From Deltaproteobacteria bacterium (GTDB lineage: Bacteria > UBA10199 > GCA-002796325 > JACPFF01): DNA of 64,000 nucleotides. A program made the translations under genes and the position numbers. A model generated the notes under the pieces. The model was not told the origin of the DNA. It did no database searches and was given only the letters and a program-made list of their open reading frames with translations. The stretch lies in the NCBI GenBank assembly GCA_016210045.1, contig JACQUX010000011.1, positions 1 through 64,000 of the forward strand, read 5' to 3'. Positions 32,652 to 42,657 of this stretch are shown here, piece after piece. The stretch's first letter is position 1; each line of letters opens with the position of its first letter.

Positions 32652-35600
32652 ATGCAGCAGCACCAGCCACAACGAGTGAGACCGCGGATTCGATGCGGGA
32701 TCGGGCTCCTCGGTCTGCTCCTCGCGGGCTGTGGGGCGCCGGGGGCCTCGGACACGACGGCAACGGACCAGCCGACCGCGTCGCTTGTGAATCCGGCGCC
32801 GGTCGTGGTACCGGCCCTGAGTCCGCCTGCCGACCTCGCGCCGCTGTCCAGTCACCAGTCACCAGCCACCAGTCACCAATCCCCCACCCCCTGGCACGCG
32901 TTCCTCCACACGCCCAGCTATGCCGGGGCGCTCGTGGTCAGCTTCACGTCGGCCAGCGGGGTGACGTGGGACGGGGCGCAGTGGACCAGCACCACGGGTG
33001 CGGATGTGACCGCGTTGCGCACGCGGTGGCAGGACTTTAGCACAGTAAATCCCCGTCCGGCGCTGCCGCTGGAGCCCGATGTCTGGGCCCGCGTCCAGGC
33101 GCGGGCGGCGCGGGAGCGGGTGGCGCTGCATGATTGGCCACGGGTCTGGGTGCTGCCGGTGGCAGACCCGGACGCGGCGGAGGCATTGTTGCTTGCGCTG
33201 TGGGCGTTGCCGGACCTGGTCGCGTGGGCGCATCCGGTGCCGGTCATGGTGCCGACGGATACCGGGGGCACCGGCGGCCCGGTGGGGGACCTGAGTGATG
33301 AGCAAACGTATCTGTTGGGGACGAATGGGGGGCTGAACATCAAACAGCCGAGCGCGCAGTACGGCCTCACCGGCGCAGGACAAACCGTGATCGATGCAGA
33401 AGGGAATTGGAATTATACGCATAGTGATTTGCCGATTGATATTAAGACCACGCCAATCGGGACGCAGCCGTATGCTGCTTCCGATGCAAACTGTCAGAGC
33501 TGTGTCGACCATGGTACTGCTGTAGTTGGCATCCTCGCTGCGAAGAATAATGGTATTGGCATCAACGGGATTGCCCCCAATACCGCTATTCGCACGGTGC
33601 CCATAGAGACGGTGTTTGAAGAAATCCAAGGAGTCGTCCTACCTTTTTCTATCGCCTCCGCCACATTGAACGGAGTGAGCGCGCTGCTCGCAGACTACGC
33701 CATGGGTAAAGAGATCGGTGGCCAAGTGCTGGTCATCGAGCAGGGTTCGGCTGGCCCAAAGACGGCGACCTACGTAAAAAGTGGCGAATGGACTCAGATT
33801 TCAGAGTGTCCGGGATGCGTGCCCATTGAATCCTATCTGCTGGAATATGTCGCCATTCAAGATCTGACAGCCATGGGGGTCGTTGTGGTGGAAGGGGCCG
33901 CCAATGGCGCCATCAGTCTGGACGATCCCGCGCAAAAAGCGCCCGATGCGTGGTGTGGCGGAACTCCGTGCCCCAATCTCGCCTCGGATGACAGTGGCGC
34001 CCTGATGGTCGGGGCGTCCGCGGGCACGCTCGGGCCGTCTCTCAAGGCGAGCTGGAGCAATTGTGGCAACCGGGTCAATGTGTTTGCCTGGGGCTGGGGG
34101 GTCGTCACGACAGGCTATGGAGATCATCCCATGAGCGTGAAGGATGATCCGAATCAGTGGTACACAAACACCTTCGCGGGCACCTCAGCGGCTACCGCGA
34201 TCATCGGCGGGATGGTGGCGTTGGTGCAAGAGTACGTCGACCAATTGTACGCCGATCAACTCGAAGACTGGCAGCACGCGTATCTCAATGCCGCGCAGGT
34301 CCGGGCGCTCTTTACGCACCCGGACGCGAGTACGCCGCAGAGTGATGGCGGGTGCCACATTGGGCGGCAGCCGGACCTGGGCAAGGCGCTGCAGTTGCTG
34401 AAGGATGGCGTCATTCAACCGAAGATTGCGGCGAAAGGTGGTTTCTGTGAGAACACCGTCTCGCCGACGTGTGAGAGTGTGTGCGCCACCAACCCGCTCG
34501 ATCCCGAGGCCAACTGTGGCCTGATCTGCGACGCAGTCCCGCACCACCCGCTCTGTGCCCAATGGTGTGCGGCGAAGGCCACCGCCGATCCCGCGTTCAA
34601 CCTCGCAAAAGAATGTCCCAACACGTATCGCCCGCTCGCCAAGTTCCAAGACGTGGACGGCGACGGCCGCGCCGACCTGATCGCGTGGAGTCGGGACCAC
34701 ACCTGGTACGTGGACTTGAGCGCGACCCCCGCCCCCGACGGGAGCGCGCCCGCCGAAGGCGGGTCCGCCTCCGGCGGAGATGGCTTCGGCGCCTGGGACC
34801 TGACGCTCACGCCGCCGAGTGTCAGCTGGCAGGAGCCGGGCCCGAACCGCCTCTTCCCCGTCGTCCAAGACTACGACAGCGACGGCCGCGCCGACTTGGC
34901 GCTGTACAACACCGACACCGGGGTGTGGCAGATCAAGTACACGAGTGCGGCCGTGCTGGCGGGGGACTTCGGGGAGTGGGATACTTTACTTGATTACAGC
35001 GCCACGCCGGGCTGGCAACCGGGGAGTCGGCCGATGGTGGGCGACTTCGACGGGGACTGGCATGTGCTGGGCCCCGATGCGGACGGGGCCTATCGGGTGG
35101 GACGGACAATTGACCTCAGTTATCTGCGTCCGGATGGGCAGTGGGCGGTCGATTATCGGTCCGGGGCCGTGGAGGACCCGGCCGCTCTCTACTGGGTCGT
35201 GGACATGTTGCCGCCCACGATAACGTTGTGGCTGCCACCGGATTATGAACAAACGGTCCCTTTCAACCTGAAAGGCCCGGCCTGGGCGTATCTGCCGGTA
35301 GTGGCACCCCGACCGGACTGGTTCCAAATCCCGACCGGCGTGCCCTATGGGGATCGATTGCTGCGTGTGGGTTGGGGATGGAATGACACCCCGTACTCGT
35401 ACGAGCTCTCAGCAGACCTGCCAACGGAGGGGCCCGCCCAGTATCTGTTCGGTGATTTTAACGTGAATGCCCAGATCAGTCGCAAATCGGCGGACGGGGC
35501 ATGGATATTTGTCGACCCCTATGTCGGCACGCCGTATGCGGATCCCATCAACCAGCCGCCCCCGACGGTGGGCTTTGGGGATCTCCGGTGCCACCCCATC

Positions 35601-35933
35601 GTGGCGGACTTCGACGGCGATGGTTGGGATGACCGCGCCGTCCTCTGTCCGCATGGCGAGTGGCGGGTGGCGTACAGCGGCGACACGTTTGTGTCCGATA
35701 CCAACAGTTTTCGGATCGTGGGTTTGGGGATGCCGTTCCAAGCCCTGCCCGGGATGATCGCACCCGGGGGCATCGACTATCAGACCATCGTCGATGTCTA
35801 TAGTCACTACGACTTTGGGTGTCTGCCGGAGCAAAGTTGCACCATCGATGACCTGTCCCCACCGATCGGCCCGTACTTCGCCGAGTGCCTGGCGTTTTGG
35901 GCAAATCACCCGTTGAGTTGTCTCCAGCATTAA
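32652..35933 (+). CDS. Subtilisin-like (S8) serine protease lipoprotein with FG-GAP-like repeats
   Basis: 1093 residues. The lipobox LLLAGC (Cys ~27) predicts lipid anchoring. A heptamer repeat encodes SHQSPATSHQSP at about 68-79. The S8 catalytic residues are Asp in TVIDAEGNWNYTHSD (~248), His in CVDHGTAVVGILAAKNNG (~288) and Ser in FAGTSAATAIIGGMVAL (~514), so the protease looks active. From about 665 there are FG-GAP/VCBS-like repeats (DVDGDGRADLIAW, DYDSDGRADLALY, DFDGDGWDDRAVL) that bind calcium and form propeller blades. Cys-rich spacers separate the two halves (CESVCATNPLDPEANCGLIC). Substrate unknown. Confidence 0.88.
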   Translation: MQQHQPQRVRPRIRCGIGLLGLLLAGCGAPGASDTTATDQPTASLVNPAPVVVPALSPPADLAPLSSHQSPATSHQSPTPWHAFLHTPSYAGALVVSFTSASGVTWDGAQWTSTTGADVTALRTRWQDFSTVNPRPALPLEPDVWARVQARAARERVALHDWPRVWVLPVADPDAAEALLLALWALPDLVAWAHPVPVMVPTDTGGTGGPVGDLSDEQTYLLGTNGGLNIKQPSAQYGLTGAGQTVIDAEGNWNYTHSDLPIDIKTTPIGTQPYAASDANCQSCVDHGTAVVGILAAKNNGIGINGIAPNTAIRTVPIETVFEEIQGVVLPFSIASATLNGVSALLADYAMGKEIGGQVLVIEQGSAGPKTATYVKSGEWTQISECPGCVPIESYLLEYVAIQDLTAMGVVVVEGAANGAISLDDPAQKAPDAWCGGTPCPNLASDDSGALMVGASAGTLGPSLKASWSNCGNRVNVFAWGWGVVTTGYGDHPMSVKDDPNQWYTNTFAGTSAATAIIGGMVALVQEYVDQLYADQLEDWQHAYLNAAQVRALFTHPDASTPQSDGGCHIGRQPDLGKALQLLKDGVIQPKIAAKGGFCENTVSPTCESVCATNPLDPEANCGLICDAVPHHPLCAQWCAAKATADPAFNLAKECPNTYRPLAKFQDVDGDGRADLIAWSRDHTWYVDLSATPAPDGSAPAEGGSASGGDGFGAWDLTLTPPSVSWQEPGPNRLFPVVQDYDSDGRADLALYNTDTGVWQIKYTSAAVLAGDFGEWDTLLDYSATPGWQPGSRPMVGDFDGDWHVLGPDADGAYRVGRTIDLSYLRPDGQWAVDYRSGAVEDPAALYWVVDMLPPTITLWLPPDYEQTVPFNLKGPAWAYLPVVAPRPDWFQIPTGVPYGDRLLRVGWGWNDTPYSYELSADLPTEGPAQYLFGDFNVNAQISRKSADGAWIFVDPYVGTPYADPINQPPPTVGFGDLRCHPIVADFDGDGWDDRAVLCPHGEWRVAYSGDTFVSDTNSFRIVGLGMPFQALPGMIAPGGIDYQTIVDVYSHYDFGCLPEQSCTIDDLSPPIGPYFAECLAFWANHPLSCLQH
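32848..32877 (+). repeat. Heptamer tandem repeat (CAGTCAC)n inside the subtilase gene
   Basis: Four 7-nt units (CAGTCAC, CAGTCAC, CAGCCAC, CAGTCAC) in frame, encoding SHQSPATSHQSP. The unit is the reverse complement of that in the palindrome at 19795-19879. Confidence 0.9.
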
Positions 35934-36084
35934 CGCGGTCGCGCACGTTCTCATTTTGAGGCGGCTGTGTAGCCGAAGACCCAGGGCACACGGCGCCCGT
36001 CCCCGCTAACTGGTTGAAATGCGGACGCGGCATTCGCCAGCGCCAGTGGTACGATTCTCGCACAAGGGATCTGCAGGAGCGAAT

Positions 36085-38085
36085 ATGGAGCGACACAGGC
36101 GACGGCGCTGGGGACTGGGAGCGATCGGATTTCAGCTGGGGCTCTGGTCCGTACTGGTCATTGGATGGGCGGTGCCGACGGCGGGAGCATCAAACGACGC
36201 ATTGCCCTGTTCGCCGGTCCCGATCACCAGTGTCGCGGATGTGTTGAATCCCTCGGCAAACGGACTCGCCAAGGTCATGAAACCCCTCAAAGCGATGTAC
36301 CGCGTCGGCACCTCCCACTACGCGCTCTGCTTTGCGCCCACGGTGACCGTTACCCACCCCGTCGTCCTCATGAACCCCACCTCGCTCCCCTTGCTGATCG
36401 ACGGCCTCAATATCACCCTCCCCGCGACGGCGGATCCCACGCTCCCCGCGCTGACGCTCAGCGGCACGGCACCGATTATTGTGCGGAACAGCACGATCAC
36501 GCGCGACGGCGCCCCGGTCGCGGACACCACCGGCATCGCCGTCACCGGCGCCACCCACACGCTTTATCAGACGAAAGTGCTCAACTTCGCCACCGGCGTT
36601 GCCGTCAGCGGCACCACACACACCCTGCACCAACTCACCATCACCGGACCCGCCTCTGGCGGGGGCCTCGCCGCGTCCGCCTTGGGCGGAGGCCTCCTCC
36701 CCGACCCCATCGGTCTCCAACTCACCGGCCCCGGGCACCAGGTCAGCGACGCCGCCATCGCGCAGGTCGCCACCGGGATTCAACTCACGCCCCCGCCGGC
36801 GACGCCGGACGCGCCCCCGCTCTCCCTCACCGGCGGCACGATCACCGACGCCCAAGTCGGCGTCCACATCCTCGCCCCGCCGACGGGCGAGACCGCGGCA
36901 CTGCCCATCGACACGGCGACGCCCCCGATGACCCTGCTGCCCGGAAAGTTCATCAAGGTCCCAACGCCCTTCCAATCGGACCAGCCGTTGCCGACAGATC
37001 TTGCCAAACAACTGCTGATAGCAAAAAAATGCGCCAAGACGGTACCACTTGATGGCTACGAAATCTGCGATCCTAATTGGGAAGGAAACACGATCACGAT
37101 GTTGGAAGGAGCGATGCCGAATAGTTATTGCGATTTGACATCTCCCAACATCCTGCAAGTCCTCCTCTATGAAAACACAGCCGATACAACAGATTCCACA
37201 AACCAGATAGATCTGATGGCACAATGTACGACGCTTGCTCTAGTTGAACCAAAAGTGTTCGTCATGTCGAATGCGTCAGTCACCAATATTCCTGCAGGGG
37301 CTTGTGTTTTCCGGTGCGAGAAAGATCTGAATGGAAAACCACTCCAACTCTTGCAGGCATCAACAATACGGCCTGCCGGCATCTATCATGCCGCCCTCGG
37401 TTTTATTACAGACTCCGAATGGCTGCTCGCACAAGTAGCCGATGAATCACTACCGAAGATCACCACCGCCATCACCCCCGCCACCGCCACATTGGGCGAA
37501 AGTGGGGCGCTGCTGCCGGGACCCAGCGATGGGGGCGCGGCGGGTGGAGAGGCCGACACCGGGGCGACAGTGGTCGGGGAGAGTGGTTCGACCATAGTCG
37601 CGATGAACGCTGGCGATGGCGCGGCGGCTGGGGATACCGGCCCTGCGGTGGTCGGTGAGAGTGGTGCCGCGGTTGGGGAGGCCAGCACCGGTGCTACTTT
37701 ATTGGGTGATAGTGGCTCGACCATTGTCGCGATGAACGATGGCGATGGCACGGGTGCGGTCCCGTGGAACGCCCCGATCAATGACACACCGGTGGGTGGA
37801 GGATCGGGGCCCGCCCCGCCGGAATCGCCGCCCGCCGGAAGTCAGGAAACCAAACCGGCGGCCGTGGCGATGGCGGGACCGGATACCGAAGGCGCGGCAG
37901 TGGGTGGATTTGGTAGTGGGATGGCGGCAGCAACCGGGTGCGCGTTCATGCCACAGACCACGAGCACAGGTCCCGGTGCGGTTGTATCGCTTGGCGGAGT
38001 CCTTATGGTACTCCTCGTTGCCAAGCTGTCATGGCCTCGCCTCGCACCAGGGAGACCACTGCGACGATCCCGCGCCAAAGCTTAA
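36085..38085 (+). CDS. Exported beta-helix-like protein with C-terminal Cys-TM-Arg tail
   Basis: 666 residues from the ATG at 36085, with GGAG 6 nt upstream; the ATG at 36019 is rejected. A signal peptide (LWSVLVIGWAVPTAGA) is followed by beta-helix-type repeats (ITGPASGGGLAAS, THTLYQTKVLNF). Around residue 490-560 a direct repeat appears (GATVVGESGSTIVAMN, GATLLGDSGSTIVAMN). The C-terminus is TGCAFMPQ, then a hydrophobic helix (VVSLGGVLMVLLVAKL) and an Arg cluster (PLRRSRAKA), the layout of MYXO-CTERM-type sorting tails. It is probably surface-anchored. The 38097 gene follows 11 bp later. Confidence 0.75.
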   Translation: MERHRRRRWGLGAIGFQLGLWSVLVIGWAVPTAGASNDALPCSPVPITSVADVLNPSANGLAKVMKPLKAMYRVGTSHYALCFAPTVTVTHPVVLMNPTSLPLLIDGLNITLPATADPTLPALTLSGTAPIIVRNSTITRDGAPVADTTGIAVTGATHTLYQTKVLNFATGVAVSGTTHTLHQLTITGPASGGGLAASALGGGLLPDPIGLQLTGPGHQVSDAAIAQVATGIQLTPPPATPDAPPLSLTGGTITDAQVGVHILAPPTGETAALPIDTATPPMTLLPGKFIKVPTPFQSDQPLPTDLAKQLLIAKKCAKTVPLDGYEICDPNWEGNTITMLEGAMPNSYCDLTSPNILQVLLYENTADTTDSTNQIDLMAQCTTLALVEPKVFVMSNASVTNIPAGACVFRCEKDLNGKPLQLLQASTIRPAGIYHAALGFITDSEWLLAQVADESLPKITTAITPATATLGESGALLPGPSDGGAAGGEADTGATVVGESGSTIVAMNAGDGAAAGDTGPAVVGESGAAVGEASTGATLLGDSGSTIVAMNDGDGTGAVPWNAPINDTPVGGGSGPAPPESPPAGSQETKPAAVAMAGPDTEGAAVGGFGSGMAAATGCAFMPQTTSTGPGAVVSLGGVLMVLLVAKLSWPRLAPGRPLRRSRAKA

Positions 38086-38096
38086 GGAGACCTCGT

Positions 38097-39710
38097 ATGA
38101 CCTCGTATCTTGCCCCCGCCGCTGACCTCTTTCCCTCCGTGTTGGCCACAGCCTTTTACGATACCCATCCACAATCAGCCTATGGCTTCGTCTCGGCCTA
38201 TGATTTTTTCTATTGGGGGACGATCCGACGGGCGTTGCGTCATCCGTACGCCGACCGGCATGTCCCCAACCAGGCCGGTCGGCTCCTCCAGCAATTCGGC
38301 CGCTTATTGGAGGCCGACGATGCGCGGTTCACCACCTTCGCGGATCAAACAGCGGACACATTGGTCCCCTATTCCCTCGGCGAGGTGCCTCACCCGCCAC
38401 TGGATCCCGCCACCCAGCGGGTCGCACGGGCGGCGATAGAGCACGGGCTTCCCCAATGCGGCGCTACCACGGATGGGGCAACGATCATCGCTATCCCGTG
38501 TTATGCCTACGGGACACTGCTTCGCCCCGATTTGGAAGCGCACCCCGCACCGGACCAATGGATGATCCTCCAGGCCCTACGGCGGAGTTTCCCTCCCGAA
38601 TATCGGGAGGTGGCGGATGATCCGCAGCCGCTGCCGGAACCAAGCTGCCCACCGCTCCTGGGGGTGATGCTGGCAAGGCGACCTGCCGGTGCGGAGCTGC
38701 TCTCCCAACTAGCCTGGCAGCGGGCACTGTATTGTGCCGCCTATAGTGCGCAGGTCTTTGTGGTGGCCGCCGCGCAGAATCGGTTGCCTCCCATAGCAAC
38801 GCGTTCCGTGCTATCACGGCCTTCCACCGCACCGAATTCGTGGCAGGCTGCCATCCCGCACTACTTCACACGGGCCACCATGGCGGAACAATTGGGGCAA
38901 CTCGGCCAGACACCGTCACCGGCAAACTGGCGCCGATTTCTCGCCCGCGCCTATACGCAACTGGGCTTCGGTCATCCGGCCAAACTCCATCCCAAGCGAT
39001 TGTATGAGCGACTCGGCACGTACCAGCATGCCGCCGAGTTGTTGGCGATGACGGAGGCCACACGGCAGACGGCAACCTCGTGGTCGATGACCGCACTCAC
39101 CGAGGAATGGCTCGCCACGCTGCGAAATGTGATGGGTGGGGTGACGCAGGTGATCCCCGACGCCCCCATGGTGGTCTTTGCGGCCTCGCAGGACCATGGG
39201 GAGTTTACGATCCAACATGCCCTCGACGCCGCCTTGACACCGGACCAAGAAGAGGCCTTTATCATGGCCGCCCTCTGGACCGCCATTCAGGGGGAACCAT
39301 TGCATGATACACCGGCGGACCAACGACTCCTCTTTGGGCACCTGCGAACCGCCATCGACATCGAGTCACCGATCGTGGCGATCCCGGTCTACAACTGGCG
39401 CATCCTGACCGGGAGTGAAAAAGAGTGGCCCGACCTGCACGGCGTGTTCTTCGGCATGCGCCATCCGGATGCCGCACCCCCGTCCCCCGCCATGTGGTGT
39501 GCCTGGGTGCTGGCCGCCCAATATCTCCTCTCTCCCCTGGCGGCCGCCGTGGACGGTAAAAAGGCCCCGTATACACCGACCGATGTGGAGCGCAGTCTGG
39601 ATACGAGCAGTCGTCAGCCATTTGATCCGCGGTCTGGTAAGGACCAACACCTCAAACAGCTCATGTTGGAGATGAACGAACAATGGCTCTTCTCCCATCC
39701 CATCATATGA
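38097..39710 (+). CDS. Hypothetical protein, 537 aa
   Basis: Start at 38097 (MTSYLAPAADLFPSVLATAFYD), with AAGGAGA 7 nt upstream; the frame before it overlaps the preceding gene. A soluble, helix-rich protein with many Trp, Tyr and Gln residues and no signal peptide. Recognisable blocks are FFYWGTIRRALRHPYADRHVP, RALYCAAYSAQVFVVAAAQN and DQEEAFIMAALWTAIQGEP. No catalytic motif or family is evident. It lies between a tailed exported protein and a Ser/Thr kinase, 12 bp before the latter, and is probably cotranscribed, so it may be a kinase substrate or partner (inference). Confidence 0.65.
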   Translation: MTSYLAPAADLFPSVLATAFYDTHPQSAYGFVSAYDFFYWGTIRRALRHPYADRHVPNQAGRLLQQFGRLLEADDARFTTFADQTADTLVPYSLGEVPHPPLDPATQRVARAAIEHGLPQCGATTDGATIIAIPCYAYGTLLRPDLEAHPAPDQWMILQALRRSFPPEYREVADDPQPLPEPSCPPLLGVMLARRPAGAELLSQLAWQRALYCAAYSAQVFVVAAAQNRLPPIATRSVLSRPSTAPNSWQAAIPHYFTRATMAEQLGQLGQTPSPANWRRFLARAYTQLGFGHPAKLHPKRLYERLGTYQHAAELLAMTEATRQTATSWSMTALTEEWLATLRNVMGGVTQVIPDAPMVVFAASQDHGEFTIQHALDAALTPDQEEAFIMAALWTAIQGEPLHDTPADQRLLFGHLRTAIDIESPIVAIPVYNWRILTGSEKEWPDLHGVFFGMRHPDAAPPSPAMWCAWVLAAQYLLSPLAAAVDGKKAPYTPTDVERSLDTSSRQPFDPRSGKDQHLKQLMLEMNEQWLFSHPII

Positions 39711-39722
39711 TATGCATGCTTT

Positions 39723-42536
39723 ATGGGGACCCTGAAAGAGTTATTCGCCCGCACGTTGCGACCTGGGACGACGCTCCGTGACATCTATCAATTAGAACGG
39801 CGCCTGGGCCAAGGCGGGTTCGGCGAAGTCTGGGCGGCGGTAGACCGGCGCCGTAACGAGCAGGTGGCGATCAAGCTGATGCCGCATCTGTTCGTGCGCC
39901 GCCCCGAGATCCAGGCCAGCCTGACCCAAGAATGTGCGGTCCTCAAGACCCTGGCACACCCCCATATCTGCCGCGTGTGGGATCTAGTGCACGATCCAAC
40001 CTATGGACCGCTGTTGATCACGGAATTGATTGCGGGACGCGATTGCGTGGCGGCAACCCGCGGGGCACCGCTCGAGGTCTGCTGGCGAATGATGATCCAT
40101 ACCCTGGCGGCCTTGAGTTATCTCCACGGGCGCGGGGTGTTACACCTCGATATCAAACCCGCCAATATCCTCGTGGCGGACCATGGCGTCAAACTGATCG
40201 ATTTCGGTCTGGCCACGGTCACCACGCCGATCGATGGAGCCGGGACCCCCGCCTACATGGCCCCCGAACGGATTCGAAAAGAAAACACGGATCATCGGGC
40301 CGACCTCTACGCCGTGGGGGTCCTGCTGTATGAATGTCTGACCGGGACCAATCCCTTTCACGCCCCGCAACCGGAGGCCATTCGTCAGAAACACTTGGAT
40401 TGGATGCCGCCACCCCTTTCCCAGATGCGCCCCGACTGCCCCGCGTGGATGGACACGGTCATCGCGCACCTGCTCGCGAAAGCACCCGCGGACCGCTTCC
40501 CCTCGGCAAAAGCTGTCCTCAATGAGTTGCAATTAGTACTCGGCGATGGGTTCGTGCAACAGGCCATGGGGCGCGCCTCGCATCAGGCCTTTGCCCCTGC
40601 CGCCGGACAATTGATCGGGCGAGAGGCGATCATCCATCCACTGCGGGCGGCATGGGAGGGCGCAACCACACAGCCCCCGGCGGTGCATTGGGTGCAGATC
40701 ACGGGGGCACAGGGGATGGGCAAGTCACGCCTCCTCCGAGAGTTGAAATTTACCGCCCAATTGGCCGGATGCCACACCATCTGGTGCGATGCCGCAACGG
40801 ATGCGAGTGAACTTGTGCTCCAACCGATCGCCGAGGCCTTGGCGACAGCGCGAGCGCCCCTCGTGATCTGCCTGGACGATTACGATCAGTGGGGTCACCA
40901 GCCAGAGGCGCATCGGCTCGCTGGGTTGCTCACAACGCTGGCGACCCATCCTCATCCGCCCACATCGATGTGGTGTGTCATGACGGGAAGAGCGCTTAGC
41001 AAACTTGATGGCGTCGCACACATGACCCATTACACGGTCCATCCATTTACCAGTGCTGAACTGACCACCTATGTCTGTGCCATTGCCCCGGTCCCAGACG
41101 CACAACGGTCGCTCCTTGTGGAACAGCTCCAGGCACGGACGGAGGGAATCCCTGCAAAGGTCGCTGCCGTCATGCAGACGATGGTCGCCCGGGGATATCT
41201 TGCCACCGCAAGCGGGCAATGGGAGGAACACCTCTTTGCCGATGTAGTGATTGACGTGCCAGTATCTACAGTGAGCGATGCATCGGACGGGCGCTCGGAC
41301 CCCGAGACATTCCTGACCCTCTGTCGCCACGATCGGGCGACGGGGCATGCCGGACGGGCACTGATGCAGATCCTGGCGTACTTTCAGGATGTAACCCTTG
41401 CGCAGGATCAAAACGTCGCGCTGGCTGTGGAGGCGGCGGAGTGCGCGCTGGCCATTGGGCGATACCAGGAGGTCTGCACGCTGCTGCAGCAATGTTGCGA
41501 TGCCTACCCAGCCCAGCGTGGCCTCCTTCTCCTGTGGTCCGGTATCCTGCTGATGGCGGGGCGGCAGTATGCGCAGGCCGAGCCGACATTGCGGGAGGCG
41601 GTCCAGTGGGCCCAAGAGCACGATGATCGAGTCATAAAACTCCGCGTGCGAAATCAGCTCGCCCGATTGGCGCTGCTCCAAAAACGGTACGATGAAGCCA
41701 TCGCCCAATTTCGCACCGCACGTGCGGCCGTGCAGGCATTACCCCCCGGGGCCGCCCACCAGATCACGAACAATGAATTAGGCCATGCCCTCCTCTTGGC
41801 CGGCGCATGCGCGGAGGCCGAGACGATACTGACCGAGGAGATCGCGCAGTGTCGCGCTGCCGGTATCCTGCACCGTGCCCTCCGGATGCAGCTCTGGCGT
41901 TCGGTGGCCCGGTGGTCGCTCGACCAGTGGCCGCAGGCCAAGGAGGATGCGGAGGTTGTGGTACGGGAGGCGCGCCAACACCAATACCTCCCGCTGTTGG
42001 CCGAGACCTACAACATGTTAGGATTGCTCCACTGCCATCGGGGCCATGCTGAGGAAGGGCTGGCGGCGTACCAGCAGGCCGTGACGCTGGCGTACAGCGT
42101 GCATGACCTCACGACCGCGGCCACCGCCACGACAAATATCGGCCTGGAGCACCTCCGACAAAACCAGATCACGCCCGCGCGACACGCGTTGGAGACGGTC
42201 CTCGCCTTTACCGGCCACCAGGCTAACGCCACGGCGATCGAACGCGCCGCCATCCCGGCCAACCTCGGCCTTGCCGAAATTGCCCGACAGCAGGGAGAAT
42301 ACGTGAAGGCCTCGACATTGCTGACGACCGCGGAGACGCTGGCCACGGAACACCGCTGTTTGTCAGCGCACCAGTTTGCCCTCGTCCTGACCCGCGGAGA
42401 AATTGCCCGCGATCAGGGAGATCAAGAAAAGGCACGGGACTTTGGCCTGCAGGCGAAACCCTTCGCACGTTCCACAGCGGAAGTGACCGCCTGGCAGGCC
42501 TTCATGGCGTCGTTGGACCCACCGCACCGCCATTAA
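39723..42536 (+). CDS. Ser/Thr protein kinase fused to an ATPase and TPR repeats
   Basis: 937 residues. The kinase domain (~20-280) has GQGGFGEV, VAIK, HLDIKPANI, DFGLA and APE, all intact; HLD in place of HRD is common in bacterial kinases. Residues ~295-560 form a STAND/AAA-type NTPase: Walker A GAQGMGKS, Walker B VICLDD. The remaining ~370 residues are helical TPR-like repeats (YDEAIAQFRTARAAV, AEEGLAAYQQAVTLAY). No transmembrane helix. This PknB-ATPase-TPR layout is known from myxobacteria and relatives and is thought to sense a signal via the repeats. GGGAC upstream; no strong SD. Confidence 0.9.
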   Translation: MGTLKELFARTLRPGTTLRDIYQLERRLGQGGFGEVWAAVDRRRNEQVAIKLMPHLFVRRPEIQASLTQECAVLKTLAHPHICRVWDLVHDPTYGPLLITELIAGRDCVAATRGAPLEVCWRMMIHTLAALSYLHGRGVLHLDIKPANILVADHGVKLIDFGLATVTTPIDGAGTPAYMAPERIRKENTDHRADLYAVGVLLYECLTGTNPFHAPQPEAIRQKHLDWMPPPLSQMRPDCPAWMDTVIAHLLAKAPADRFPSAKAVLNELQLVLGDGFVQQAMGRASHQAFAPAAGQLIGREAIIHPLRAAWEGATTQPPAVHWVQITGAQGMGKSRLLRELKFTAQLAGCHTIWCDAATDASELVLQPIAEALATARAPLVICLDDYDQWGHQPEAHRLAGLLTTLATHPHPPTSMWCVMTGRALSKLDGVAHMTHYTVHPFTSAELTTYVCAIAPVPDAQRSLLVEQLQARTEGIPAKVAAVMQTMVARGYLATASGQWEEHLFADVVIDVPVSTVSDASDGRSDPETFLTLCRHDRATGHAGRALMQILAYFQDVTLAQDQNVALAVEAAECALAIGRYQEVCTLLQQCCDAYPAQRGLLLLWSGILLMAGRQYAQAEPTLREAVQWAQEHDDRVIKLRVRNQLARLALLQKRYDEAIAQFRTARAAVQALPPGAAHQITNNELGHALLLAGACAEAETILTEEIAQCRAAGILHRALRMQLWRSVARWSLDQWPQAKEDAEVVVREARQHQYLPLLAETYNMLGLLHCHRGHAEEGLAAYQQAVTLAYSVHDLTTAATATTNIGLEHLRQNQITPARHALETVLAFTGHQANATAIERAAIPANLGLAEIARQQGEYVKASTLLTTAETLATEHRCLSAHQFALVLTRGEIARDQGDQEKARDFGLQAKPFARSTAEVTAWQAFMASLDPPHRH

Positions 42537-42556
42537 GCGGCGTGGATAAGCAGGCG

Positions 42557-42580
42557 CCATTTGCTATCTTTTCATCCCCA
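42557..42580 (+). repeat. Conserved 24-bp motif, copy 2
   Basis: CCATTTGCTATC followed by TTTTCATCCCCA, the counterpart of 29275-29298 with one mismatch. It lies between the kinase stop and the VWA lipoprotein start, 78 bp upstream of the latter. Confidence 0.7.
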
Positions 42581-42657
42581 CCCATTCATGTTACATCTGC
42601 TTGCGTATGCGAATGGCTCTCTCACAGCACCGGTCCCAACGGGCAAGGAGCGGTTGG

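Noticed and set aside
39723-42536. HLD in place of HRD taken as a dead kinase
   Set aside because: HLD is common in active bacterial Ser/Thr kinases, and the Lys, Asp and DFG positions are all present.
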